A stretch of 64,000 bases of DNA from Hormiphora californensis (GCA_020137815.1 CM035350.1:7513447-7577446), one strand, 5' to 3'; numbered from the stretch's first letter, positions 48,861 through 63,619 are shown. Translations and numbers: made by a program. The notes: generated from the sequence alone by a model not told the origin.

Positions 48861-50306
48861 GTGTTTCCAACGATCAAGAATTCCTATGGGGACAAGGATT
48901 CTCTGACGAACTACCGACCGGTGTCTAATTTGTCGTTTATCTCCAAACTTCTGGAGAAGGTAGTTCTTGAGCAACTCAATGCTTATCTCACCACTAATGC
49001 ACTTTTGAATAAACACCAATCTGGTTATAGGGTTGGTCATAGCTGTGAGACCCTTCTCATGGGAATGTTCGATGATCTTCTTCAAGAAGTGGATAAGGGT
49101 AATGTCATTGGCCTCTTTCTCCTTGATATGAGCGCTGCCTTTGACACGGTGGATCATGGGAAGCTGAAGGATGTACTTGAGAGGAGGTTTGGAGTATGTG
49201 GATCTGCCCTAAAGTGGTTTTCTAGCTATCTTCAGTCGCGGAATTTCAGAGTCAACGTTGGTGGAAAACTTTCGAGGATTATTGAGCTTGTTTGTGGAGT
49301 TCCCCAGGGATCTCTACTGGGGCCTGTCTTGTTCCTGTTGTATATTGAAGAGCTCCAGGATTTGATCAAGCCGTATGGTCTTCGGATCAAGTTGTATGCG
49401 GATGACTCCCAACTTTACATTAGTCTTGTACCTACGGATGAGGATAACTGGAAACTGGCCAAAACGAGGATTGAGGGGTGTTTGTCAAGTGTGAAGGCGT
49501 GGATGAACGATCACTGGCTTAAATGTAATGAAGCGAAAACTGAGTTCCTGCTTCTTGGAAAGAGCAGTGCCCTGGATAAGATGGAATTTGTGCCTACTGT
49601 TGATTTTGGTGGTGTGGAGATTTCTCCGATGGAGTGTACAGGAAAGACAGGAAAAACACTTGGGGTTTACTTGGACACGAATCTATCTATGGAGAGACAG
49701 GTAAACAGCGTGAAGAGGCAGTGTGGAATGCTCTTGAAGAACCTGTGGCAGGTGAATCGCAGCCTGGATATTCCTACTAAAATCCTCCTGGTCAAGCAAC
49801 TGATTGTTTCTCGGCTTGACTATTGCAACATCCTATACGCTGGATTGCCAAAGAAGCTTCTTGAAAGCCTTCAGAGGACATTGAACTCGTGTGTGAGGTT
49901 CATCTATAACCTTCATGGACATCAAGATGACTATTCTCAGTATCTTAAGGGCACTCATATCCTACCTATGGAGCAGCGTGTGGAATTCAAGGCATGCTTG
50001 ATGGCGTTTAAAATTGTTCATAACCTAGCCCCGGATTATCTCTGTGACCAAGTACCAGTTGAGGACTTGGAGGCTGTTCGAACCACCCGTGGAACTGCAA
50101 CGCCTGATCACTACAAGCTTAAGTATCCTAAGCTTTCGAGTATTAACGCCAACTCCAAGTTGAGAAGGAGGAGACCGTCTGTCTTCCTACCTGAAGTGTG
50201 GAATGAGCTCCCCCTGGAGCTTCGATCAGTTGAGTCAGTGGATCTGTTCAAGTCGAGGTTAAAGACAAGATTGTTTGTGGAAGCATTCGGAGCCAGCGGA
50301 GGATGA
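48861..50306 (+). CDS. LINE reverse transcriptase (5'-truncated element)
   Basis: A continuous 481-codon frame carries the ordered reverse transcriptase blocks: NYRPVSNLSFISKLLEK, QSGYRVGHSCETLL, FLLDMSAAFDTVDH, GVPQGSLLGPVLFLLYI, YADDSQLY and LGVYLDTNLSM. The usual C-terminal region ends WNELPLELRSVESVDLFKSRLKTRLF. The catalytic Asp residues (LLDMSAAFD and YADD) are present. No apurinic endonuclease domain is seen upstream and the match fades before about 48850, so the copy is truncated. Its 3' tail continues to about 50700 and ends in ATT triplets. It is of the CR1/L2/Jockey type. The unbroken frame suggests recent insertion. The listed start is simply the first Met. Confidence 0.92.
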   Translation: MFPTIKNSYGDKDSLTNYRPVSNLSFISKLLEKVVLEQLNAYLTTNALLNKHQSGYRVGHSCETLLMGMFDDLLQEVDKGNVIGLFLLDMSAAFDTVDHGKLKDVLERRFGVCGSALKWFSSYLQSRNFRVNVGGKLSRIIELVCGVPQGSLLGPVLFLLYIEELQDLIKPYGLRIKLYADDSQLYISLVPTDEDNWKLAKTRIEGCLSSVKAWMNDHWLKCNEAKTEFLLLGKSSALDKMEFVPTVDFGGVEISPMECTGKTGKTLGVYLDTNLSMERQVNSVKRQCGMLLKNLWQVNRSLDIPTKILLVKQLIVSRLDYCNILYAGLPKKLLESLQRTLNSCVRFIYNLHGHQDDYSQYLKGTHILPMEQRVEFKACLMAFKIVHNLAPDYLCDQVPVEDLEAVRTTRGTATPDHYKLKYPKLSSINANSKLRRRRPSVFLPEVWNELPLELRSVESVDLFKSRLKTRLFVEAFGASGG

Positions 50307-50700
50307 GGTTCCTTGTTTCGCCTGCTTTCATCAGGTATTTCGCCTAGCTTGTATTTATTTTCTTTTGGTTCTGTTTTACCGCTCATGGTAAGGTTTTTAT
50401 TGGCATTTTATAGCATTTTTTTCGAGTGAAGCACGAGTGGAAATGATATTTACAGACATTTTCTACCATCTAATGTGGACGTTTTTCCATATATATCAGT
50501 CTGTTATCTCATCTGGACAGTTATGTGAGCCGAGAGTGTTTAAATCAGTTTAATTCAGTGTTTTGGGTCTACCATTTTTTGATATACGTCTTTAAGTAAC
50601 CGCTCAGATCGCCTCTCAGTGTCAGTGTCAGTTCTACTACACTGGCCCTGTGAGGTAAGGGCGGCATATAAATAGACATATTATTATTATTATTATTAAA
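50307..50700 (+). mobile_element. 3' untranslated tail of the LINE
   Basis: Non-coding sequence ending in 'ggcggcatataaatagacat' and a run of attatt triplets. It is similar to the tail at 1-105. Confidence 0.75.
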
Positions 50701-51745
50701 GAGAGGTTGGTTGGTTGACCGTTGAGAAGGATCGTGAGTGAAAGAAATTGGATAAATTTGTTGAGTTAGCAAATACCAAGGATTACTGGCGGTGTGAACA
50801 TATAGCATTTATGTTCATATGCTCATAAGAATTAGTCAGATCAATTAAACAAGGCAACATTATATGGTGTCAATCTTGTTGTCGCTCCTGACGAGGCTAA
50901 AGTTAGTTCTGAACAAATCGAGTTGGATGGATCCCAGGGATAGATAGATAGAGAGAAAGGGAGAGAGAAAGAGAGAGAGAGGGGGTTGATAGTTACTACA
51001 GGCAACCACACATATATACTGAGCTCTCTCATTAGATGATTGTGCTACAACCGTCTTTCTGAAAGGACGATGAGTGTGCTCCCCGATACAATATCATCTA
51101 TAAGAAACGTGTAAAACAGATTTCAAACTGTGGCACATGGCAGCTACACATTTCAACCAGTCCTGTGGGAGAAATGAATCTATAACACACTACGCTCTGT
51201 GCTGGTATTGTATTAGATAATGGTCTAATGTATGTACTGTTATAGTAGTAATGGCGTTCTCTGCAGTACATTCGGAACTCTCTGAACTAAGTTTTTTGCT
51301 TCCGACTTGGAAACACGTACCAGTTAGATGATCTGAAAAGAAGGCAAAGTTTGAAATATCCCACAAAGATTACTAGATACCCGTCACCCGATACAGAATA
51401 ACGGTCGCAGGAACACTCATGGACTGTCATTTTCCCAACGCAAGGTTGACAAAAGGTCGGTGACTCATGATGAGATGTGTGTCATGTTCAATAAAGATGG
51501 CAGTGACGTGTCAGCCATTGTTTAAACGACCCTGAAATGTAGGAGTGAAGTTGAGAAGTATGTTTTTGAGGGCAGCCACAACACCCAACTGTACTGAGAA
51601 ACAAAGCAGCTCACGACCCTTTATTGTTTACAAACGCAAATTCACTCTACTTAGTAGAGTCTACTATACAGATATATATATATAGGACACTATACACGCA
51701 GACAGCTCAGCTCTAAAGTAGCACATAAAAGCGTTCATCACGTCT
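50701..51745. other. Intergenic stretch with duplicated block
   Basis: 50740-50950 is a diverged copy of 47965-48375 ('attggataaatttgttgagt', 'ttctgaacaaatcgagtt'). The rest holds a short ga tract and the likely 3' untranslated region of the minus-strand gene ending at 51746. No other gene was seen. Confidence 0.6.
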
Positions 51746-54700
51746 TTACTGTCGCGTGAGTAGCTGCAAAAATATGACACTTAGAAGGAGAATGACATTG
51801 ATCGCTACTGACAAGCAACCACACACAGCATCTATAGTCTTATCATCGTCATTCATGAATCTACCCTCCTCACACACAAAGTTATCAGTGGCATTTTTGT
51901 TTACACAGGTAGCAGTTACCAGCTCCCCCTCCTCAAACGTGGCCTTCATCGGAACTACCGTTGCCCATTCCTCATCAGGGGCGTAGCACGTAGTCACTTG
52001 AGATTCGCACGCGGTAATGGTAGGTGAGAAAGACCCACTCTGGCATTCATGGTAGGTGGTAGAATTATCAGGACATTTGATAGTAACCTGCGCTCCATTA
52101 TTAAAGGAGCTCTTGCTTGGATTAATAGTGCTGCCCGATCCAGCCTCGTTGTTATACGTGCAGGAAACTGGAGGAATGGTTATCTGTTAGATTCACAAGG
52201 ACACACATGATATGCATTGAAGCATTTCCACATATTCAGATAGAGACAGATCAGCGGCAATCAAAGCAAAAAAAAAGTTTCACACAGCAAGAAAAGACAC
52301 GGATAGCAAGCAGAAACCACAACCAATGTGAGGTGTCATAATATATAATCAAACCACAAAGATATAATATGCAGTGCACGATAGGTCGTGTTGCAAAGAC
52401 CTGGAGATATTCATTAGGACACATGGCGACATGCAGATGTAGCAGGTGCTGTTTAAAGATTTAACCGCTAATTTCCCATGCTTCGCAATATGCATAATAA
52501 TTTTCTGTAGCATGTAACAACACGAAATAATGCTGTTCAAACCTGTGGATCCTCCACACGTGGGAATATCGTCGCTCCAAATGCCGCTGTTACATGTTAG
52601 GGTGGAAGCTCCACTTAGAGTACCTGAGTCGCATACAAATGATGCAGTTGTGCCTTCGGTCCGGGCGTCGTCGCTATATGTAACGGTCGCCCCGGAGACA
52701 TATGAACTGAGATCCCAGCACGTGGCTGAAGAGGAAGAGGTGTTAAAATATAACTAGCACGATCATTGATGCAATATATTAGAGCGTTTCAGAAATAACT
52801 TCGTGTCCCAATATCTCCAAAAGTATAAAAGATATCTACACGAAACCTTTTCTAGCATATTATTTGAACTCTTGACTACACACAACAGTGGTCACTTTGA
52901 AAAATTTAATCAAGGTTGGCTCTGGGCGAACCCGGAAATGTACCTTACTCAAAATGCCGCTGCACGGGAAAAACGCGCGTAGTACTGAAACTGCTGTACT
53001 TCTCAAAAATTGGTTCTAAGGGATATTTTATTGCATTATACTTGTTCATTAGACAATTCTCTTTCATTTAAGATGTAATAGAAGGTCCTAGCTTCATTCG
53101 TTGCTGAGCAATGGGTCTTTGAAAATCCTTGGCAAAATTTTGAAATTTTCACTTCCGGGTCTCTTCACGTTTTATAGGACTGACGTATAACCGATATCTT
53201 GGCAGCAAAAGATAGCTCTAAGTAAGCTTTAAGCCATTGTGAAGTCAATTATTCGCTTCGTCGGCTTATTGAAGTCAAAAATTGACGTTTTCGAACATAC
53301 CCCTAAAACAAGCCAAAAATTGAGGTCAAATTTCGGTATTTTTCGTTTTTTCATGTTACATCTACTATTCTAAATGTTTTTAGTGAACGCGTCGAGACCC
53401 AAATCACATATATATCTCATCCTTAGACGATTTGCTATCGATTGAGCACTACGGGAAGTCAAAAATCTTTACCAGCTTTCTTCCAGTGGCGTTTAGAAAA
53501 AGTTGGTAACGCCGTGCAGCGGCAGCACGACTTATGGTGCCAACGAACCAAATTTCGAGTACTTCAGGTTGTCATATATAATTCAAAACATGTTTCTAGG
53601 AAGAGAATCGTCCAATGAACAGGATAAAACTAGGTAGAAGTCTCTATCTCTTATAGATCCCGAAATATCGCGACACGAAGTTATTTCTGAAACGCTCTAG
53701 TATTAGGGAATGAGAAACCTACTTGGTTTACTGCACAGTCCTCGTGACTGGAAGTTTTCCGAGTTTTTGGTGTACCACTCTCCCGTGATCTTGTGAATGA
53801 GACCCCACTTTTTATGGTTTGTATAAGACTCCCTGTTGTCGTATCCGGCGGGGGTATAGCCGTCAATCCATTCGACGTATCCTGTCTTTTCGAGATCTCT
53901 GAATGGGAATTCTCATAGTATTTGACGTAACTATAAGATGACCCTGGCCCTAGAATTGCTCATACCTCACACCTACACATGTATACCTCCCACCTATAAC
54001 ACCCCTACACACATATAATATATCAGAAGTTTCGTTATTTTTTATTCCAGCTTTATTATAATACTTGTATTCTCAACTTACATAAGTCCCATCCATAAGA
54101 GGTTGTCATTATCGGTCGAAGCCTCGGTAGATCCGTAATCAGCCTGAATCATTGCCACAACTATGTCGTTGTGGTACTCTGTTGGAATAACAGCAAGTGT
54201 GAGACCCTGCTCTTCACAACTAGCTTTACAGACGTCATATGTTGTCTTTTCAGCACCGTTGCAGTAACTGTACTCAAACTCTGGAAAGGTGGATTAATTT
54301 GGTGATGAGAAGCTAGATAAGAAGGCCTTACCTTATAACAGTGTCAACTTTTCTTAGTTCATTAAGTTATTATTACCTCGGGCCTGTGTCACGCGAATGG
54401 TATAAGCGTTCTTGAACATATTGCAGTTATTGGCGTTATCGTCTCTGTTGTAGTTGATATACCCTCCATCGCCCCAGTCCGCACCATAACTGATGGATGT
54501 AGTGAGTTTTAAAGGATTTTATAGTATTTTATTTGTGCGACAACTCAGGGACCTCGAGTAAGTTACCTTGCCCGGATTCGGAAAGTAGTCTCTGTGTATC
54601 CAACAAGGAGCATAATGTGGGACAAAGCATCGGTTGCACAGTCTACATCGGTATAGTCGCCTGAAAGATGCGTGACTTAATTGCTAGAAACATGTCTGGC

Positions 54701-56188
54701 GCCAGACCCCGTTTTCATTGTCCTACAGTGCGCTCAGATCGGGTCGGCTCCAGTCATCTTAGAGACCAGATCTTAAATATGGTTGATGAGCCGGATGACT
54801 CTTTTAGTCCTCTTTTAACGTCAACTACATCATACATGGTTGCCATGGCAAGTGTATCAGTAACCAAAGAGACTCAATTGCTGAAATTTCTTAACAGCTT
54901 TGGACATTTCCAAACTATATTAACTGTTTTCCCAAAAAATATAATAGAGAGTAGAAACTTGGCCTTGGTTGATTATGTGCCTAGCCAATAGCCATACATG
55001 GGATGAAAAGAATAGTGTCTACCAGAAAAGTGTATTTACCACCAGAATAAGTTTGGAGGTCGTTGCTGATGTATGACAAGTATGCCACGGGCGATGTGCT
55101 TGTTAGACCCTCCAGGAAGCTTGTCTCGTCATTTGCAAGTCTTTCGTAGTCCTGGAACCATAACTTAGTGAATGCGTTACCAGTCCGGGTCGCATAATCA
55201 TCATCAAAAGTACAGGGTCGATCTGGAAAGAATTTTATATATTACGTCAACTAACATTTTCCAATGGTTTATAACATTTGACACGAAACTTACAATATGC
55301 AGTGTACTCGAAATCCTCTGTTGACTTCATATATTGCCGAGATTTTATTACTATAAATCCATCTTTGGTAGTCCCACCGCCACATCCATCAAAATCAAAG
55401 GTGCAGTCAACAAAATACTGCTCAGAAAAGTCAACAAGCTCACCAGTCAGTTCCTTGTATAGCGCTTCAACACTTCCCGTCTAGAATAATTATGGTGTGT
55501 GTGTGTATTAGCGCCATCAACTATTTATAGTATCTGACTAGTGTCCGGTTAGTCGTTGTCTCAGTGTCTGTTTAGTCTCTGTTGGTCTCCATCGTCTCAC
55601 CGTTGGGAATGACCAACATGATCCACAGCTCAGCTGATCCTTTGGGGGTACAAATCCTACGGTATTTTCCCAGTAATCGTAAGTGGCAGGGGAGACTGCT
55701 GGACCGTTTACTGCGCCTAGGAGCTGGACTTATACTGCGCCTAGGAGGTCTTCTTCCTCGCTTGGAGTCTTCTTCCTCGCTCACAACAGAGGTGGCGTTC
55801 ATACGAGCCTGATATATCTTGTAACGCTCAAACTCCGCATTATTCTAAAAAGGGGCGGGGGTATTATTATAGTACTAGAGAGCCCAGGCAAAAGACCCAA
55901 AACTCCTCTCGCCCCCTACTGACTCCTCCCACCCCTATCGAATCCTCCCAATATCTATTGACTGCTCTCGTCCCACATTCTTCAGCACCCTCCCTCCCCG
56001 CCCCCGGGCTATGTTGACCAACTCACCCCATAACCCCCTTACAGCCAGTTGGAGTCCTACAACAACCCCCCCCCCCCCCCGGTCTCTATGTCTCTCTCCC
56101 CCTCTCCGTCTCTTTCCCTGTCCCCTCTCCAATGGATAGTCTCCATCTATCCCCTTCTCTCTTTATCCCTCTCACCCCATCATTCCCT

Positions 56189-56255
<67 letters not shown>

Positions 56256-57690
56256 ATCTCTCTCTCACTCTCTCACCACAAAACACGACAGGAACACGCA
56301 ATACAACACCCAACAACATGCACGTGCAGTATTAACACTCTTGCCCACCATCATGGCAACTCCCCAAACCCCCACCAAACACCCCTAACAACACGTCAAT
56401 TTTCCACGTGCAAGTCCTAAAACCCCCTCCCCCAAATTTTGTCTTGCAACCATCTCTGCTTTATAATATAGACTAGAAAGCCCATTGAAGTCCTAAAACA
56501 GCCCCCCACCCGTCTCTAATCTCTATGCCCCCCCCTCTCACTCTTTGTCTCTCCATGTCGGGGTAAAGAATACGGAGGTTGGTAGTGGTAGAGCGCTGGT
56601 GATAAACATCAAGGGAAATTCCGCTGAATAACATGTAGAATCAGGTGATAAAGATCCGTAGAATTGTAGCTAAGTAGAGAATCAATGGGGTACGTAGGTA
56701 GAAAGGCTTTGCAATCATGGCGGCCCCAGCAGTAGATCCCAAAACACCACAGGAAAACCACAGGAACACGAAACAAACAACCAACAACATGCACGTGCAG
56801 TATCCCCCCACAACCTCCAACCTTGGCAACCCCCTCTATTTGCACGTGATGATAGGTCATCATACTCACCACGACGTTCATTTGTACTTTATAATATAGA
56901 CTAGAAAGCCCATTGTTAAGTCCTATAACAGCCCCCCACCCGTCTCTATGCCCCCCCCCCCCTCTTACTGATCTTCGTCTCTCCATGTCCGGGTAAAGAA
57001 TATGGAGGTTGGTAGTGGTAGAGCGCTGGTGATAAACATCAAGGGAAATCCCGCTGAATAACATGTAGAAACAGGTGATAAAGATCCATAGAATTGTAGC
57101 TGTGTAGAGAATCAACGGGGTACGTAGGTAGAAAGGCTTTGGCATTCATCGGGGCCGCAGCAGTAGATGGCAAAACACCACACAGGAACACACAACAAAC
57201 AACCAACAACATGCACGTGCAGTATCCCCCCAAAACCTCCAATACCCCTCCCAAGCCACCTCCTTGGCAACCCCCCACCATTTGCACGTGGGATACTACA
57301 TCATACTCCTCACTACGACGTTCATTTGTACTTTATAATAAGGACTAGAAAGCCCGTTGGCTGGACCCCGTTGATGTCTCTCTCTCACTCTCTCTTCCCC
57401 CCCCCCTCTCTATCTATCTCTATCTCTCTCTCTCATCTCTCTCTCCTCCTCTCTCCATCCTCTCTCTCTCTCTCAATCTCTCTCTCTCTCTCGTCATCTC
57501 TCTCTCCTCATCTCTCTCTCTCAGGCTACATCTCTCCTCTCTCCTATCTACCTTCTCTCACTTCATCTCTTCTCATATCCTTTCTCTATCTCTCTTGTCC
57601 CTCTATCTCTCTTTCCTCTATCTCTCTATCTCTCACTCTACTAGCCGCTATCCCTTGTATCTCTACTCTATCTTTCTCGCTCCTCTTTCT

Positions 57691-57735
<45 letters not shown>

Positions 57736-58517
57736 AGCCTCTCCTCTCTATCTCTCTTTGGTCTCTATCTCTAGCCTCTCTTCACTCACTCCTCTCTCTA
57801 CCACTCTCTCACTCCATCCTGCCGGGCTGAAGAATATGGAGTGGCTGGTAGAGTGGTAGAGGATCGTGATGTAACATCAAGGGTCATCGTTAGATGTTGC
57901 TGCTTGAAACGTGTCGAAATTAGGTGATAAAACATCGTAGAATATAGAATTGTAGCTGTGTAGATAGAGTAGTTTACGTGGGTACGTAGGTAGAAACGCT
58001 TTGTTATTATCGGGGGCCGACGCAGTAGATTGGCCAAAACACCCGCAGGACAACGAAACACAACACCCAACAACATGCACGTGCAGGTATTCACATCCTT
58101 GCCCACCAACCATAACCAACCCCTGATCGCACGGGCAAATGGTGGCAAAATTGTTTGCACGCTAGTGTTGCAAGCTAGGGATACTCCCATCACCAACGCC
58201 ACGCTATTTGTACTTATAATAAGGACTAGAAAAGCCGTTGGCTGGACCCCGTTTATGTATCTCTCTCTCAACTCTCTCTTCCCACCCCCACTCCTATCTA
58301 TCTCTATCTCTCTCTCTCTCCTCATACTCTCTCTCTCTAGTCCTCTCTTCTCTCTTCTCTCTCTCTCTCTCTACCCATTCTCTCACTTCATCTCTTCATC
58401 ATATCCTTTCTCTATCTCTCTCTGTCCCTCTATCTCTCTTTCCCTCTATCTCTCTATCTCTCACTCTATCTAGCTCGCTATCCCTCTGTATCTCTATCTT
58501 TCTCGCTCCATCTCTCT

Positions 58518-58560
<43 letters not shown>

Positions 58561-59441
58561 AGCTCTCTCCCTCTCTATCTCTCTTTGTCTCTATCTCTAC
58601 CTCTCTCACTCACTCTCTCTCTCACTCTCTCACTCCATCATGCCGGGCTGAAGAATATGGAGGTTGGTAGAGTGGTAGAGATCGTGATGAACATCAAGGG
58701 TCATCGTTAGATGGCTGCTTGAAACGTGTCGAATTAGGTGATAAACATGCGTAGAATTGTAGCTGTGTAGAGTAGTTAACGGGGGTACGTAGGTAGAAAC
58801 GCTTTGGTATTCATCGGGGCCGAAGCAGTAGATGGCAAAACACCGCAGGAACACGAAACACAACACCCAACAACATGCACGTGCAGTATTCACATCCTTG
58901 CCCACCAACCATAACAACCCCTTGATTCGCACGGGCAAATGGGGCAAATTGTTGCACGCTAGTGTTGCAAGCTAGGATACTCCATCACCACGCCACGCAT
59001 TTGTACTTTATAATAAGGATAGCTGGTTACGGCATACGGAGTGTGTACCTGTATAACAGTGCACAATGGGATTAATGACTAACTAACTAATAACTAACCA
59101 TTATAGAGAGCCTGTTGAGGGATTGGAGCATAGTATTTGTGGTTGTTTTTTCTACGCTTTTTTGGAACTGAATTAACCGTGCATACCGCTCACTGAAATA
59201 GGTAGTAGTAGTATATCAGGGACGGATAGTTTATCAACAGGGAATTATGTTCGGATAGGGGGAAATCCTGTTCGTACTCGCTAGTCGTTCGAATGTCTTA
59301 CCTTCTGTCTTTTCCTTGAACTGATTCAAAACCCCATCTCTTTAGAGTGTTTTGGAACAGCTGGGCCGTTGGAACTGTTACCTTTCCTGCCTGGGTCGAG
59401 ACAAGGACAAGCCCCAGGAAGAGCAAAACGCGAACAAACAT
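51746..59441 (-). CDS. Signal peptide - I29 - peptidase C1 - C-type lectin - CCP protein, complete paralogue
   Basis: Eleven exons on minus: 59302-59441 (signal peptide MFVRVLLFLGLVLVSTQA, then LFQNTLKRWGF), 59099-59192, 55601-55844 (RRSKR, KDQLSCGSCWSFP), 55294-55481 (SEQYFVDC, DGCGGGT), 55040-55222, 54567-54660 (LSHIMLLVGY), 54377-54489 (SYGADWGDGGY), 54082-54280 and 53723-53898 (C-type lectin: LAVIPTEYHND, LLWMGLM, WIDGY, CSKP), 52543-52725 (CCP), and 51746-52167 (two CCP-like modules, then a hydrophobic end, SVAINVILLLSVIFLQLL, and TRQ stop). The end suits a GPI signal or a short single-pass anchor. Domain order and exon phases match the gene at 38475-47454. The catalytic Asn is replaced (RASYG for NSWG). 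The exon at 55601-55844 needs one base removed (a CCCC run near 55688) to join its two conserved halves, so it is an error or a recent lesion. Confidence 0.83.
52782..53697. mobile_element. 916-bp non-autonomous DNA transposon with TA target site
   Basis: The terminal inverted repeats 'gagcgtttcagaaataactt' plus 'cgtgtc' and their reverse complement at the right end are flanked by TA on both sides, as in Tc1/mariner-type insertion. No frame longer than about 60 codons lies inside. It sits in an intron between a lectin exon and a CCP exon. Confidence 0.85.
54839..54852. promoter_or_regulatory. X-box-like site, candidate
   Basis: GTTGCCATGGCAAG is one base away from the perfect RFX palindrome. 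It is intronic, and function is not shown. Confidence 0.2.
56196..56272. repeat. (TC)n microsatellite
   Basis: A ctct run within the tandem-block intron. Confidence 0.9.
57370..57815. repeat. Long imperfect (TC)n tract
   Basis: ctct with frequent ctat, tcat and tcct interruptions. It has the same origin as the tract at 58250-58640. Confidence 0.9.
58250..58640. repeat. Long imperfect (TC)n tract, second copy
   Basis: It shares the interruption order with 57370-57815, showing that it was duplicated with the surrounding block. Confidence 0.9.
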
Positions 59442-60275
59442 TAAATCTGAAAGATTTGTTAGAACAAAACAGCAGCTACCTGCTTCATGGAATGATGAGA
59501 ATGTGCTTGATTGCTACTGTAGGAGAATGCAGCTTGTGCGCTGTATAATGCCACTGTAATTCTAAACACTACTACGGCTTTAAAAGTGCCATGCCACCAC
59601 TGTCCACAACTATGAAGCAGGAAGTGTCTTTACATTACACTTTTACAAACAAGCGTGTGGTGGTGTCAACCCTAACTGCAGATATATATTGCACTTTCTA
59701 GGCTAGCACAAATTGGATCAATTAGATATTGGAGACATACACGCCATGTGCATAATGATGGCTGCATAGTGTTTTGATAACTCTGCAAGCACGATCGCTG
59801 ACACCTTGCTTTTATACATACGTTATTTATATGTTAAAACTCCATGTCCAAGTGATATGGATATATAATATGCAGTTATAGAGTTAGCTAGAACGCTCGC
59901 CCACTGCTGCTGTAATAGAGACCTATTGTGTTCCCTGCATGTTGGGTGGGAAAATGAACTCTATTGGAGACCCACTGTCACCTTGCCGCCCTAGGCATGA
60001 ACTGCGGGCGGTGCCTACAAAGATTGTGAAGGATCGGCAGTATAACTGAGAGAGAGAGAGAGAGAGTGTCTAGAGAGAAGTTGGAGTTTCTAGAGAGAAG
60101 TTGGATGAAGCCGTGGGTGGTGTAAAGCCGAGAAGGCGGCGCTGTATGAATTGTATTGATCTCTTGTATGGATCTCCATATTGCACTCTCGTTACACAGG
60201 GCAACGACCAGTGACCACAGCAAGCTTGATATATTTAATGCACAAGCAAACCGAGCAAACTGGTGTTGGGATAGT

Positions 60276-60322
<47 letters not shown>

Positions 60323-61426
60323 AAACGTAGGTCATTCGAGCTAGGATGAATGCGAGTAAGGACATGAATGATGAAGTCAGCTCTCGTGTATGTTAAGAGA
60401 CTGGAGATAAGGGCGAGTGACTCCTGGGTAATGAATGTATTCCTAGGAACAATAACTTCATGTGCCCTAGCATAGTAGCATTTTAACAGTTGGGCTCTAC
60501 CAAAGGATAATATTAATATAAACCTGGTAGTGGTAATAAACAAAACAAAAGTAATTTTAATACAAATCTACAACATCCACTGTCAGTGCTGCAGTAGCTG
60601 CTGTCTTCGCGTTGCAGCACGGAGATATGATAATTCACACTCAACACTCAAGTGTCGGTGAGGTGTCGGTAATTCCTGCATATATTTGTATCACGAACAC
60701 GCGTGTGTGTATCATAATATGAGATATCCGAAGGAGATATCTATCACCCGATGATTAGGCACAACAACATTGCGAATACAATATCCCTCTCTTTCTTTCT
60801 CTCTTGACGGTCCTCTTTGAACCACATGACTTTGTTGTAATAATATGCAAAACACTAGCAGCTCGATGTTGTTTAGTAGAATGTGATACAGTGTATGTTA
60901 CTTTGGGGATATTATATACCCGAGCTATTACAAACTATACAAAGTTACAGTGTATGTTATGCAGTGGGTGAAGCTAGTGCAGTGAAAACTGGATGATCAA
61001 TGCATGAAATGGTTGGCAAACACAAAGAATCACAATTTTAGAGTGCTATAGTTTCCATGGAATCTTTATTTGTTTCTCATCGCATCACTGCCTGCTGACT
61101 GGAGTGAGAGAGACTGTTTGGCTCCTGCAAATGACAGAGCATAATGATTAAGAGGAGGAGGACCTTGAGAAAACAAACATGCGCGGTGAGAAAGGGTCAA
61201 ATGAGTCGGCGTGCGTGTCTTTGTTGTTTGTCTAGTGAGTCTACGCCATCACACTCATATACCGTCACACTAATGTAATGGCTAGTGAAGTACATCACAC
61301 ACTGTAAACAATACTATCACCCAACACTACAGTGATACATGGTACATGCATAGTGGTACCTCACGTAACCCAATAGCTAAGATAAGGACCGAAATATGGA
61401 CTTTGGTGAACGCATTGACCTCTCCC
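59442..61426. other. Intergenic stretch, no gene recognised
   Basis: It presumably holds the promoter of the minus-strand protease-lectin gene. It contains (GA)n at 60049-60068 and 60279-60318. Open frames here are short and lack recognisable motifs. Confidence 0.5.

Positions 61427-63619
<2,193 letters not shown>

Larger units (their letters stand above)
55850..59098. repeat. Intron filled by tandem blocks of about 0.4-0.9 kb
   Basis: Four to five blocks share the order 'aagcccattg/gccgttggctgg', poly-C or (TC)n, 'ggtagtggtagagcgctggt' or its variant, 'gtacgtaggtagaaaggctt', 'aacaacatgcacgtgcag' and 'gttcatttgtactttataat'. Blocks begin near 56280 (partial), 56480, 56895, 57345 and 58235. 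The (TC)n parts expand in the last two. No coding. Confidence 0.85.
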
